Positions 13,864 to 25,461 of a DNA stretch of 64,000 bases are shown here, in pieces (position 1 is the first letter of the stretch; each line of letters starts with the position of its first letter). A program made the translations under genes and the position numbers. The DNA comes from Hypomesus transpacificus. Taxonomy: Eukaryota > Chordata > Actinopteri > Osmeriformes > Osmeridae. The stretch lies in NCBI RefSeq assembly GCF_021917145.1, contig NC_061082.1, positions 19,462,413 to 19,526,412 on the forward strand. Reading direction: 5' to 3'. The notes under the pieces were generated by a model. It made no database searches, was not told the origin of the DNA, and worked only from the letters and a program-made list of their open reading frames with translations.

Positions 13864-14996
13864 TGGGTCAATCCTGTTAACCGGTGCCTTTTAATGTCCC
13901 CAGGAAATCCTACTTCATAATTGCTGTAAAATGTTACAAATGTTTATTCTAAAAGGCTTTAATTATAGGTGTAGGTCTTTCTTATCATATAAATAACCAA
14001 AAAGTGTCTTTAAGACAATTAGTTTGTATTTTAACCACTTTTGTATTTTGTACACATGTTAATTTTGCCATGTTTTGCCATGTCCCCATCACAAATGATC
14101 AACTCTTACAATAAATATCAGTCATTAAATAATAAAATATTCAAATTATTTGCTCATTATGTTGTAGACCAAGTTAAAATCTTTCTACTTAGACATATTT
14201 TTTATAAAATAAAAAAAATTAAACCCTATTTGGGGGGATTTACTTTGTGTCCCCCCAAAAAAGTTCCACCCTGTTAGGTTGTAGTTTTTCCCTCTTAAGA
14301 AAGTAGCCTACACTTCCCATGACACAAAGTTCATGAAATTATATCATTTCCTGTGTCAGGAATTCAACTTGGCCAACTGAAGTTAGTATGAACTTTCAGA
14401 TTCATCTTTTTTCCAAGTTTCATAATGTCAACCTGTTCGTCACAACCTTAAATTTCCACCCTGTTAGGCTACTTTGTTAAGAAAATAAATAACATTTTAC
14501 AATTTCAAATATGGTTTTATATAAGAATTAAAAGGCTGTATACATGTAGGGTCTCATGCTAGCTAGATCATGATCACTCACAGAGCTAGGGCTAACATAG
14601 TTAACAAAATTCCCCCCTGTTAGGTGTGTACAGCTAACAGGGTGGAAATATTGTTAGAAAATGTAGTAACATAATAAGTTGCATACAATATTTGTCATGT
14701 ATTTGCAACAAGGGACATATAATGGACAAGAAAAGGTAAATATTGTTATGCCTTTACATTTTTTTAAACTTTGTGATTGTTATTCATATGTCTTAACAGG
14801 GTGGAATAATGTAATGGTCCATGTCTGAACGAAATGCCCATAATTATAGGATTTAAGTGCATGAGCTTGGCCAATATGTTTTCCAAACAGTTAAACATAT
14901 CTCTTTCCTGATTAAATGTTAAAAACATGAAAAATAAATAATTTCGTTTTCAGAAGTTACCAGGTCCAAAAGGCACCGGTTAACAGGATTGACCCA
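13864..14996. mobile_element. Inverted-repeat element with repeated CCCTGTTAGG motifs
   Basis: A 29 bp near-perfect inverted repeat (starting TGGGTCAATCCTGTTAACCG at 13864, mirrored at 14968-14996) brackets 1.1 kb of AT-rich DNA. Inside, the word CCCTGTTAGG occurs at about 14269, 14459 and 14617, and its inverse CTAACAGGGTGGAA or TTAACAGGGTGGAA at about 14634 and 14797. No transposase was found. I call it an unclassified non-autonomous element between ssb and klhl23. Confidence 0.65.
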
Positions 14997-15225
14997 AATG
15001 TTTTCCCGAATGGTCATTGTTTTGCAATATAATACCAAATATTAGGAAGTATGTTTAAACTTTGGAACAAAAACACAGATGTGTCGACACCAGACATCGT
15101 ATTCGTTTTAAAATACCTTCCAAATTGTGCTTTTGAACTATATGACACTTACATAGCTAAGAAGGCATGCTCATGTTAACAAATTTGGCACAGGGAAAGG
15201 CACTTACCAATAAAACAGACTGACA

Positions 15226-18200
15226 CTATACACTGTAAACACAAACACAACCATGTGATCGTGCTGCACTGGGGAGGTTTCCAACGATCTCCCAGGTGTC
15301 CAGTTCAGGGTCATACTTTTCTATGCTTTGCAGATAAGTTCCCTTTGAGTAAGAATAGCCGCCTGTCACGTAGATGCATCCGTTTATGACTGCCGCCCCA
15401 CACTCCATCCTCCTCTCCTTCATCACAGACATCTGCCTCCAGTCGTTACTGTCAAAGTCATAGCTGTCTGTGATGGTCGTCTGTCCGCCCACCAGGTACA
15501 GTTTGTTGTTGAGAGACACCGAGCAGAGCCCATACTCTAAGGAGGAGAGAAGGATCAGAATCAGAGTTTACATCTATTCATTTAGCAGACACTTTTATCC
15601 AAAGCGACATCCAAGAGAGAGCTTTACAAAAGTGCATACAGTGCCCTCCAAAAGTATTGGAACAGTGAGGCCAATTCCTTTATTTTTGCTGTAGACTGAA
15701 AACATTTGGGCTTGACATCAAACGATGAATGTGAAACCAGAGATCATCGTTTCAGCTTTTATTTCCAGGTATTTACATCAGGATCTGATGCACAAATTAG
15801 AAAATATCACCTTTTTGTTCGAACCCACCCATTTGTCACGTGAGCAAAAGTATTGGAACATGTGACTGACAGGTGTGTTTTGTTGCCCAGGTGTGTCCTA
15901 TTACATACATTATTCAATCAATAAATACCACTGAATGTCTACACTCAGGTTCAGATTGGGTAAGATAGGTTTTGTCTATGCAGACTGTATTCAGAGGTGA
16001 AAACAACATGAAAACCAGAGCGCTGTCTTTGGGTGAAAAACAAGCAATTGTGAGTCTTAGAGAAGATGGAAAATCAATCAGAGCCATTGCAGAAACATTG
16101 GCCATAGCCAGTACAACCATTTGGAATGTCCTGAAGAAGAAGAAAACTACTGGTGTACTAAGTAACAGACGTCGAACAGGTAGACCAAGGAAAACATCAG
16201 CAGTTGATGACAGAAACATTGTGAGAGCTGTAAAGAAAGACCCTAAAACAACTGATAGTGAGATCAGCAACAACCTCCAGATGGCAGGAGTGAAGGTATC
16301 ACTATCTACTGTTCGCAGAAGACTTCATGAACAAAAGTACAAGGGCTACACCAGAAGATGCAAACCACTCATTAGCAAGAAGAATAGGAAGGCCAGGCTG
16401 GAATTTGCCAAAAAGTACAGAGATGAACCTCAAAAATTCTGGGACAAAGTTTTATGGACTGATGAGACAAAGATTAACTTTTACCAAAGTGATGGAAAGG
16501 CTAAAGTTTGGAGATAGAAAGGAACTGCTCATGATCCCAAACACACAAGCTCATCTGTGAAACACGGTGGAGGTAATGTCATGGCTTGGGCTTGCATGGC
16601 TTCTTCTGGGACGGGCTCATTAATCTTCATTGAGGATGTAACACATGATGGCAGCAGCAAAATGAACTCGGAAGTCTACAGAAACATTTTGTCTGCCAAT
16701 TTAAGGAAAGATGCAACCAAACTGATTGGCAGAGCCTTCATCATGCAGCAAGATAACGACCCAAAACACACTGCCAAAACAACAAAGGAGTTCATCAGGG
16801 GCAAGAAATGGAAGGTATTAGACTGGCCAAGTCAATCTCCAGACTTAAACCCTATAGAGCATGCATTTTATCTGCTTAAGAGGAGACTGAAGGGAGGAAC
16901 CCCACAAAACAAACAACAACTGAAAGAGGCTGCAGTGAAAGCCTGGGAAAGCATCAAAAAGGAAGAATGCAAAAGTTTGGTGACGTCAATGGGTCACAGA
17001 CTTGCTGCAGTTATTGAAAGCAAAGGATTTGCAACTAAATATTAAGTCTTATTCACTTAAATATGTTTTAAGTATATCTGTTCCAATACTTTTGATCACA
17101 TGACAAATGGGTGGATTCAAACAAAATGTGATATTTTCTTAGTTGTGCATCAGATCCTGATGTAAATACCTGGAAATAAAAGCTGAAACGTTGATCTCTG
17201 GTCTCACGTTCATTATTTGATGTCAAGCCCAAATGTTTTCAGTCTACAGCAAAAATAAAGGAATTCGCCTCACTGTTCCAATACTTTTGGAGGGCACTGT
17301 AGGTCACTAAACATAACAACGAGATAGCCCCAAACATCCGGGTGGCCAAAACATGAGCATACATACAGCAAAAAACAAATAAGTGCCAATGGGAAGAACC
17401 ATAAGAAAATGCAACAACTACTCGTGGTATGGTTCTACCTGGGTGAGGGCTGGCGGTGAGAATGTTCCACTCATTAATGTCCGGTCTGTAGGTCTGAATC
17501 TTTTCATAGGTACAGCTTCCTCTGGACCCATAGTGGCCTCCAGTCACATAGATTGTGTCACTTTTTACACAAGCTGTGGCATTCCCCACACCTTAGCAGA
17601 AAAGTTTAATATATTAATATATTATTAGGTAGTCTCATTCTGTGAATTATATGTACAGTATGCAGTAAGAAAACGTCAGTGTTCATACATAATTCCACGA
17701 TTCATAATGTACCTTGGATCATATTAGCAACAGGGAACCACTTTCTCTTCAAAGGATCATAAAACTCTGTCTCCTCTTTTGGTGCCCCCCCTCTGTACCC
17801 GCCGATGGCATAAATACAGCCATGCAAGGTGACGGAGCAGTGGTAGTATCTGGCTGCGAGCATGGGACAGCCCTCTGTCCAGGCGTCCCCATCACAGTCA
17901 TATATCCACACTGTGTCCAGGGCCTCGATGTTGTCCGTCCTGTAACCTCCCGTCACGTAGATGTTCGCCCCCAGTAAGGCGACACCGTAGCTTTCTCTCG
18001 TATGGTCCGGCATATCCTTGCCCTGCACCCATGTGTTTCTGATTGGATCCCAAATGTGGACCTCAGACAGAGGATGCCAGTAGTACCCTCCGATGACATA
18101 CATGCTGGACGAGCGTTTTCTGCAGTTTGCAGAAGTCTCCTTGCAGGTGGACTTCAAGGAGTGGACAATCAGAGATCTCACTTTTCTCTCGTTCCCCAGT

Positions 18201-18937
18201 AAGCCTTGTCTCTGTTCGTCCAGAGCTGTGTTGAAGTACAGCTCATCAAGGTCCATGTGGATACAATGAAGCAGCTCCTGCATGTGATCCACACGGGAAT
18301 CCAAGTCATGGGTAACCCATTTGACCACTGCGTCCAGAAGCACACTATCCTTCCACACGTTGAGGTTGTCAGCCGACAACACCGATTTGAGTTTCTCACA
18401 ATCCACCTCCAGAAACTCCTCCTGCTGAACAAGCTCCTCAAAGCGACTGAGCATGACCCTGCGCGCCTCGCGTTCCAGGGCGGGGCAAACGTGCAGCTCG
18501 GCGAAACGGTGCATGCCCAGGCAGTTGTCCACGTCCAAGAAGCGAATGAGAAAGTCCTCACAAGCCTGTTTGACAGAGCTGAACTGCAGAAGGTCAGCCG
18601 CCTCCAGCAGACTTTGTACGTTGCTCTGGGTGATGCTCACCCTTGACGTGTAGACGTAGTTCACCAAAGCCCCCAAAACCTCAAAATCTATTCCAGTCAG
18701 CTTGATAAGGTTGTTTGACCTTTCCTTCAAGTCCGCTGTGAACATGACTTTAAAATAGGAGCTGCAAGCTGAGAGCGCTACCTTGTGACAGTTAAAGGCC
18801 TGTCCTGTGGCACACTGCAGGGTGATGTCTGTGAAAAAGCCGTTGGCATAGAAGTCTTTGAGAGAGTCCAATAAATATGTGGGATGGGGGATGTCACAGA
18901 AGTCATAGATGTAGTCGTCTTTTCCCTCGTCTGACAT
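15226..18937 (-). CDS. klhl23: Kelch-like protein 23 (BTB-BACK-Kelch)
   Basis: KLHL proteins are substrate adaptors of Cullin-3 ubiquitin ligases. Three coding exons join in frame to 562 residues: 17713-18937, 17439-17591 and 15226-15536. The large exon holds the BTB domain (FFTDITLQC, then CHKVALSACSSYFKVMF), the BACK domain (LLEAADLLQFSSVKQACEDF, FAELHVCPALEREAR, QQEEFLEVD) and the first Kelch repeats (MYVIGGYYWHPL, IYVTGGYRTDN, IYAIGGYRGGAP). The later exons hold the last blades (IYVTGGHYGSRGSC, LYLVGGQTTITDSYD, IYVTGGYSYSKGTYLQS) and end VCVYSV. The sequence closely follows human KLHL23 (558 aa), and the position next to ssb agrees with synteny. The start is the ATG at 18935-18937, just after an acceptor (ttcatttcctatag). 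A 5' non-coding exon ends at 19305. Intron 2 carries a Tc1-type transposon. Confidence 0.95.
15639..17299 (+). mobile_element. Tc1/mariner-type transposon, complete ends
   Basis: The element starts CAGTGCCCTCCAAAAGTATT and ends with its inverse at 17299, flanked on both sides by TA (15637-15638 and 17300-17301), the hallmark target duplication of this superfamily. The terminal inverted repeats are about 220 bp long, and the core word CAAAAGTATTGGAACA recurs at their inner edge (about 15845, inverse at about 17080), the IR/DR layout known from fish Tc1 elements. It encodes one transposase frame that is almost intact. It lies in intron 2 of klhl23, inserted into an older dispersed repeat, so it is the younger of the two. 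Confidence 0.95.
16008..17045 (+). pseudogene. Tc1-like transposase with one in-frame nonsense codon
   Basis: From the ATG at 16008 a single frame of 346 codons runs to the TAA at 17043-17045, broken only by TAG at 16515-16517. The N-terminal half shows the paired-like helix-turn-helix DNA-binding region (KQAIVSLREDGKSIRAIAE), a GRPRKT hook and a second helix-turn-helix (STVRRRLHEQKYKGY). The catalytic DDE core follows: LWTDETKINFY (first Asp), QQDNDPKHTA (second Asp) and SPDLNPIEHAF (final Glu of DD34E). The length matches active fish Tc1 transposases of about 340 residues. With the stop in place, the protein would lose two of the three catalytic residues, so this copy is inferred to be inactive. 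Confidence 0.93.
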
Positions 18938-19304
18938 GGCGCCTATAGGAAATGAACAGATGGACATGAGACATTTGCATCATGAATTATTAAAAAGATA
19001 AAATATAAAAACGTTAAATAGGCTGTCCAGTGTTTAAAGTCGCATGTGCAAGGATGACAAATAGTTCAATTTGAAGTGTCACGTTCCTTTTTTTTTTACC
19101 AATATCAAATGGTTAATGGTTTCTTATTTCAACAGATTAATAACAAATACGCAAATGCCTTACTGGCACCTTCAGTCATGTCGGCTACTCATCTTTACTC
19201 TCTATAGCATGTGTCACTCTAGATATGAACACTGACGAATTCAAATAATGCACTTAAACAATATGCAACAAAACATAAAAACAATCTCGTTATAGTGTGC
19301 TTAC

Positions 19305-19400
19305 CTCAATGTGACATTAACGGACGCCGCGAGCCGTGAAAAAGGAGCTGAAGGACGCTCGTGTCCTGTTGTCTGAGCCGCAGTTCAGTAGCCTGCACTC
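19305..19400 (-). promoter_or_regulatory. klhl23: Probable klhl23 non-coding first exon and promoter
   Basis: A donor on the minus strand (cattgag followed by gtaagcac, 19297-19304) pairs with the acceptor before the klhl23 ATG. The exon upstream is CG-rich (ggacgccgcgagccg). The outer edge is a guess. Confidence 0.5.
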
Positions 19401-20296
19401 GTGAACCTCAAATTAGCCCTAAAGGTTTGCACCGCTGTCCTATTTTGGTATCTGTGTATAGTTGGAGAGGCGCCGGCTGTCACCCTGCCGCTCCATATCC
19501 AAGCCAGCCTAAGTGCATTATACCCGGCCAAAGAGAATGTCTCCAGCGACCGAACAACAACAATCCCCGTTATTCCGACTGCCACACATTCTCCGTGGCC
19601 ACGACAATGGTCGAGAAGAGATGCGCTACAAGGACGCTGGGACAACTAAAGGGCAAGTCCACACCTACCACAGCCGACTAAATACGATTCCGTTTGAAGT
19701 AAGGTCTGGGCTTCCAGCTACACAGAAAGATACTTCCCATTCACTACTCAATACTCATTCTTTCTCTTTCGTTGCCATGGCAGTTTTAGCCTAATCCTAA
19801 TAAGGATTAAAACCATTGCATAATCTGCATTCTACGAGTTCAATGAATGAACCCATCTAATATGATTCAAACCAGTCTGTAATTCGAAATGTGGTAAATT
19901 TATTAATAGGCAATTTAAAAACATACAGCTAGGGAGTGGGTTATACAGGCTATATTAATGTAAAGTCATCGCAGATTAGGCACCGTGCATCTACAACCAA
20001 CTACTGACTTCAATGGCCAAAAGTAGTCAACAAATGGAAACGGTTTCATGTAAATTACATTTAATCTACAAATAGCCAGCACCTGAAAAACAATTCAAAC
20101 ACTATGACAAGTATCACAGAATGAAACAAATTGTAACAAAAAACATAGGTCTCTCTACATGAAACGTGTTATTGTAAGTAGCCTATCAACAAGCTAAACA
20201 GGGAACCTCTTGAATAATGCTAACAGTCTTAAGTGGTTAGATTAGACATTGGAATGTTACACTTGTAGAAATGTCAGTAGAAATGTCCTGCATCGT
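19401..20296. other. klhl23 upstream region and phgdh 3' UTR
   Basis: No separate gene was recognised. The right part should be the phgdh 3' UTR. A minus-strand AATAAA at 19899-19904, about 395 bp after the phgdh stop, is a plausible polyadenylation signal. The left part is the klhl23 upstream region. Confidence 0.5.
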
Positions 20297-21842
20297 TTAC
20301 AGGGAGAGCTGGGCAGCTTCTTTCACAAGAGGGTTCAGGGCCCCCAGTCCCCCCAGCAGAGAGGATAACCCCACACAGAACCACTGCTCCCCAGCCCTGG
20401 CTTCTGGCCCGCTGAACGCCTGCATCTCCACTCCAGCTGTTGCCAGCACACCTGCAGGGACACGGAGACACACGCACGCTAAAGAAGAAGTGACAGTCAT
20501 AGGAAATAAGATGCTTAGTGTCTGGCAGGATGTTTGAGAGGGCTTCTCAGCGAGGTGCAGGGAGGCAGCCAGGGGGCGCTGTTACCGGTGACGGCAGGCA
20601 GCAGCTGAGGGCCTCCGGCAGCCTTGAAGAAGAGCAGGTTTCCAGTGAGGGGGACAGGATGGTGGAACATGCTGCTGTCGAGCCCCAACAGCACCGGCAC
20701 GCCTCCTTGTACGGAACCAGAAGCCTGGAACCTGGAGCCCTTGATGGAGAGCTCCACCTCACACAGGCCCCCCTCAAAGGCCTGGAGGTGGGCTTTGTTT
20801 ACCTGAAGAGAAAAGGACAAAGCCGACATGCACTCACTGTAGTATCCTACAGTCACTGATGATCGATCTTATCAGAAAGTGGTCTTTGTATGCTGTATCT
20901 TTGTATATTTACCGTTATCCCCGACTCCTTGGCCAGGCTAAGGACATTGACTAAATTGGGGCAACCCTTGGCCCCGTCAGTCAGGAGGCCAACCATCACG
21001 GCAGAAGTCATGTAGCCAGTGGAGCTTTTCAGACAGTCACCTGGTTCACATCAAATAATGCTACATGTTAATGCATGACAGGTGATTTGGACTCTATAAT
21101 AACTGATGGTGACCACCAGAGGGCAGCATACTGCAGATCATTAAATTCCCCTTATGAATGTCATTGTGAATCTGAATCTCATATGAATGTCATATGAATC
21201 TCAAGTCCTCAACCGAGACAATGTGGGACTTAGGGGCGAATCTAGGTTCCCATTTTTGGGGGGGCTAAGCCCCTAGATAAAACCTATTATTTTTCCTGTG
21301 ACCCAGCAAAACTAGGGGGGTCTGGGGGCATGTTCCCCCCAAATTTTTTTGTGAAAATATCCTTTTAAATTGTGTCCTCTAGAGGGTTTTAGGAAGAAAA
21401 ATGAACAAATGTAGATATAAAATATTAAGATTTTTTTTTTTATATATATATATATATATTTTAAATATAATTTAAAAAAATTGGGGGGGCTAATGAAACT
21501 TTTGGGGGGGTTTGGCTAGATACGCCCATGATGGGACTTGCAGGAGTATGCATGTGTTTAAAATCAGGGTATAGCAGTAAGCAAATGAACTTTAGAGGAT
21601 AATATCAGTTATATTCACCTGGGCAGCGTCAGAGAAAAGGCAAGTATTGAGCTTCTACCTTGAGTGGTGATTTGGACAGCACTGAGGGGTGTCTTGGAGG
21701 TGATGCATGACCGCAGCACGGCGCCCAGGGCCTCTCCAAGCTGGATCCACAGGTGAGACTCAGGAGAGAAGGTGCTGGCTAAAACCTGCGCATTCACCTG
21801 TATTCAAAACATGACATTATATATGTGAACATGAACAATTAG

Positions 21843-21877
<35 letters not shown>

Positions 21878-24663
21878 ACTGTACAAATCAGAGATGTTTG
21901 CTTTGACAGTGTTTGTAGTCATTTAGGAGTTCAATTGTTTGTAAGATGTGTTGTGAAAAATAATCATCCTGTCATTTGTCGTTGTAATGCCTACTACATG
22001 TCTTAACATGTCCTAAGAATTTCACTGCCCAGAAAGACCGGTGTTATAATGAGCATATAACAAATACATCTATTGTTTTTCTTTGTAAAAGGCAACTGTT
22101 TATCTACTAATTCCTAAGTCACCAACCTTGAATGTTCAGTTTTGTGTAACACAATGGCTCTTGGCTAACAAGGCACATTCTGAGAATGTTCAAGGTCTGG
22201 GAACTTTCATCCATAGAGGCACTCCCATACTGGTCGAAGCAACAGCCAATCACAATCTAAGATTACAAGGCATCCTCTTTAGATCGGGGGTAGGAGAACT
22301 CACAGCTCCAACCAGGCCTTTGCCCTTCACCATGTCCACGATCTGCAAGGCGATGTCCTGCCCACAGCGAGCCTGCGCCTCCTTGGTACTGGCTCCCAGG
22401 TGAGGACAGCTGATCACGTTGGGATGGTTCACCAGCGAGCGCTCCTTCGGTGGCTCCTGTCACGAGACAGAGCAGCACGCAGGGCGACGGTTGATACGAA
22501 AGAAACATGAGTTCATTTGAGAAAATAAAAGAAATCGTATTAGAAGGTTTTCTTGCCTCAACAAAGACATCCAGGCCAGCTCCTCCACACTGACCCGACT
22601 CCAGAGCTCTGAGGAGAGACGCCTCATCGATGATGCCTCCCCGCGCACAGTTCACTACCTTAACGCCTTTCTTACACTTGGCAAAAGAGGCATCGTTCAG
22701 CAAACCTGTGAGAGGTGACAGTTCACGAGGCATTCGGTCAAAAAGAGCCTGGTTTGTAGGGTCTTGAAAACATTCCACACTCCAGTGATACGACTCATGA
22801 CTGGCCCCATTCTGCAGGGGCCCCTCATCCTCACCAGTGGTGGCAGGCATCAGGGGGGTGTGGACAGTGATGTAGTCACACTGAGGCCACAGCTGTTCCA
22901 GGGTCATCTGCTCCACCCCCCAGGTGGCAGTCACCTCAGGTGGGGTGATAGGGTCATACCCAATGGTCTGGTGACAAACACAGAACTTCATCAAATCCAA
23001 AGGGTATGGGAGAATTACTACTTTTTTGACACAAACTTGAGACTCGGAATAAAAGATCCTCAACCAACCTTCATACCAAAGGACTGCATTCTGGTGGCGA
23101 CCTCCTTTCCGATTCTTCCAAGTCCAACGATTCCAAGTGTTTTACCGTACAGCTCGGCACCCATGAACTGCAGAATAATCAAACTAAACCTTGATCCTGC
23201 TCCCCAGAGAACGTGTCAACTGAAGCATCAACTGATTAGTGATGACTGGATGAACAATGCCCCATTACGGCTTGGAGTCCACATAAACCCCTAAATATCA
23301 CTGTATTATTAGTATTACAGATATAAATGTAATACGGTTTACCTTTTTACGATCCCAGTTCCCTGCTTTCATGGACATGGCTGCTTGTGGAACATGTCTA
23401 CAATGATACAGGGGTTCTTTTACTTTGGAAGAAAGCACGTCTAATACCACAATTGCCCTAGATAGATCGAGTTAGGCTTTGTAGAGTATTTCCAATACCT
23501 GGGTAATACCTTACCTTGACAGGCTCATTATCAGGGTACATGTCAGCTCTGCAGCACTGAGGGTGTTGCCACTCGGTGTGCTGAAATGACAGAATTAAAA
23601 CTATGAAACTGAGGAGAAATCAACAGACAAGTACTGAGGACTCAATTAAAAACTTTATTCACACTCATAATAAAGGGTTGTACAAAGAATATCCCCCCCA
23701 ACACCCTGAACTACTGTGTGCATGCTTTTATCTTATCTTTGCAAACTTACTTCATAACTATTATGCCCTTCTTGGTAGCAGCATCCACATCCACGTTGTC
23801 AACACCAGTTCCAGCTCTGCCAATGATCTGGAGCTGATCAGCTGCACTGATGACTTCAGCTGTAACCTTTGTTGCAGATCGCACCACCAGTCCATCATAG
23901 TCCTAGAGGAACATGTGTCATTATGAGACATTTTGCAAACGGTTGAGTGAATTAAAACTGCTGCAAAATCATACATTGATTAGTTAGGAACCATACTAGT
24001 TTACATGTGTAAAACATAAAGACCAAAATATGAATAAAAAAGTCAAACTTCAACATCAAACTTCTCAAAATGTGGCCTCTCCATAATGATCATGCATGTT
24101 GTTGCAGCTCAGTGAGATGGAAGGGAATTCTGTACCCACAAAGGACTAGAATCTCAGCACATCTCGGATGCAGTTGCATCAGATAGGAGGGCGGTACTAG
24201 CATGCGTGTAATCAGGGAAGGTAAAACTGATGAATGTATTTGCTGCTAATGCTAAAACTGTAGAAAAGCCATGCGGTGTCTATCAGGAACCCTACGATGA
24301 CGCAGCGCATTATATAGTTACATTACAGCACATTATAGAATCAAGTTGCACCTATCTAGACTATTCCGCTAAAAAACACAAAACACACCTTTGAGTCTCC
24401 AAAATATAAACTGCAATACGATGACAAAGTCATCGAAAACCACTTTAAAGCAGTTTGTTTTTTAATGAGAAAAACTCGTGCAAGCCAAATGTCATGCACA
24501 CACGCACTCGATTAAAATAACCTACCTTGATCTCTGCAATCAACTCATCCTTACTCATATTTTGCTTCTCCGTCACTTGGATTCCATTTTCTTGAAGAAG
24601 CTTCTTGCAACAAGGATCAACACTTTCACTGATTAAAATTCGCTTGATGGATATCGGGGCCAT
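20297..24663 (-). CDS. phgdh: D-3-phosphoglycerate dehydrogenase
   Basis: PHGDH catalyses the first committed step of serine synthesis, oxidising 3-phosphoglycerate with NAD+ in the cytosol. Twelve exons join in frame to 527 residues (human 533): 24526-24663, 23751-23902, 23515-23580, 23343-23397, 23069-23167, 22835-22967, 22557-22705, 22304-22456, 21659-21797, 20913-21040, 20586-20802 and 20297-20451. Landmarks are [12 protein letters not shown], the Rossmann motif [24 protein letters not shown] with the substrate-binding Arg, the Glu in EEPPKERS and the catalytic His in [10 protein letters not shown]. These are followed by the C-terminal regulatory domains ending AAQLSL. The intron after exon 7 begins with GC instead of GT (see findings). 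The promoter is divergent from cfap210, with 798 bp between start codons. In the human 2q31 block this gene is absent (PHGDH is on chromosome 1). Confidence 0.96.
21233..21530. repeat. phgdh: Degenerate repeat in phgdh intron
   Basis: The left edge reads GGGGCGAATCTAGGTTCCC and the right edge, inverted, GGGCGTATCTAGCCAAACCCC. The interior has runs of G, a TATATA tract and GGGGGGGCTAAGCCCC-like words. This looks like a worn non-autonomous element; the class is unknown. Confidence 0.45.
21845..21876. repeat. Homopolymer of 32 G
   Basis: A pure G run in a phgdh intron. Its length is likely unreliable in sequencing and assembly. Confidence 0.9.
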
Positions 24664-25461
24664 TTTGCTGTTTCCAACAGTTCGGGGTGCTCTTTTTCAG
24701 ATGAATGGGCAATTCTTACGTAAACTGATGGATAGCAGGGCTACTGAAAGTTTCGGACCCAGCAGCTTTAGAAAATCAGTGTTTAGGACTGCCCCTTCTC
24801 AATACAAACCCGCCCATTCTCATCTCCTGACGGTTAAAGACTATGGGATAGGCTATTAACCAGACCCAATGACTAACAGTGTGAAACATTTCAGAAAAGG
24901 CAGTAAGAATATTAAATAAGAAAAGTGTAAGTACGTTTAACAACAACAAGAGAATTCTGGCAAAATAGCCTCGCCCTCGTGTGTTTGATTAAACATACAC
25001 AGCCAATCACCTGACTCAATTAAGCTACCACATGACAGGCCTTTTTCTCCCCATTAAGATGATTGAGTGGCTTGACCTCGAATTTGTGAGAAGCATCACG
25101 TCAGTAGCCTAAAAGTAGGCTAAACTTGAAAAAGAGTATCTGTTGCACATTCAATTGAACACATTTAAACACGCATGGTTATGGATAAATAAATGTCAAG
25201 CTTTTACGTTTATAACTTGCTTGTTTCGAATAAAATGTGGCGCCACCTGTTGGAATGGTCACAGTTTCAAATAGCTAGTTAAGTGTTGCTAGGATACATT
25301 ATAACAAATGTAACCCTCCTATTTGTCCAGAACCTAGTCTCCTACTGTAGTAAGAAATTTAAACTGTATATCGATTATCCTCGTAAATAGCAGAGCCTTG
25401 CCACTTTCATCGTTATGCAGTAATTGTATGTACATGACTAAAACCGAAATATTGTGATCAA
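24664..25461. promoter_or_regulatory. Divergent intergenic region between phgdh and cfap210
   Basis: The two start codons face away from each other over 798 bp. No gene or clear promoter element (TATA, CpG cluster) was recognised. Regulatory sites for both genes are expected here by position only. Confidence 0.45.

Larger units (their letters stand above)
15567..17420. repeat. Dispersed teleost repeat split by a Tc1 insertion
   Basis: Sequence on both sides of the Tc1 element (about 15567-15636 and 17302-17420) aligns by eye, in order, to a continuous copy at about 58056-58250. Shared words are ATTTAGCA, CCAAAGCGAC, TTCCAAGAGAGA or ATCCAAGAGAGA, GGTCACT, ATAACAACGA and AACCATAAGA. The word CATTTAGCAGACGCTTTTATCC is widespread in fish genomes. 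The family name is not known to me with certainty. Confidence 0.75.
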
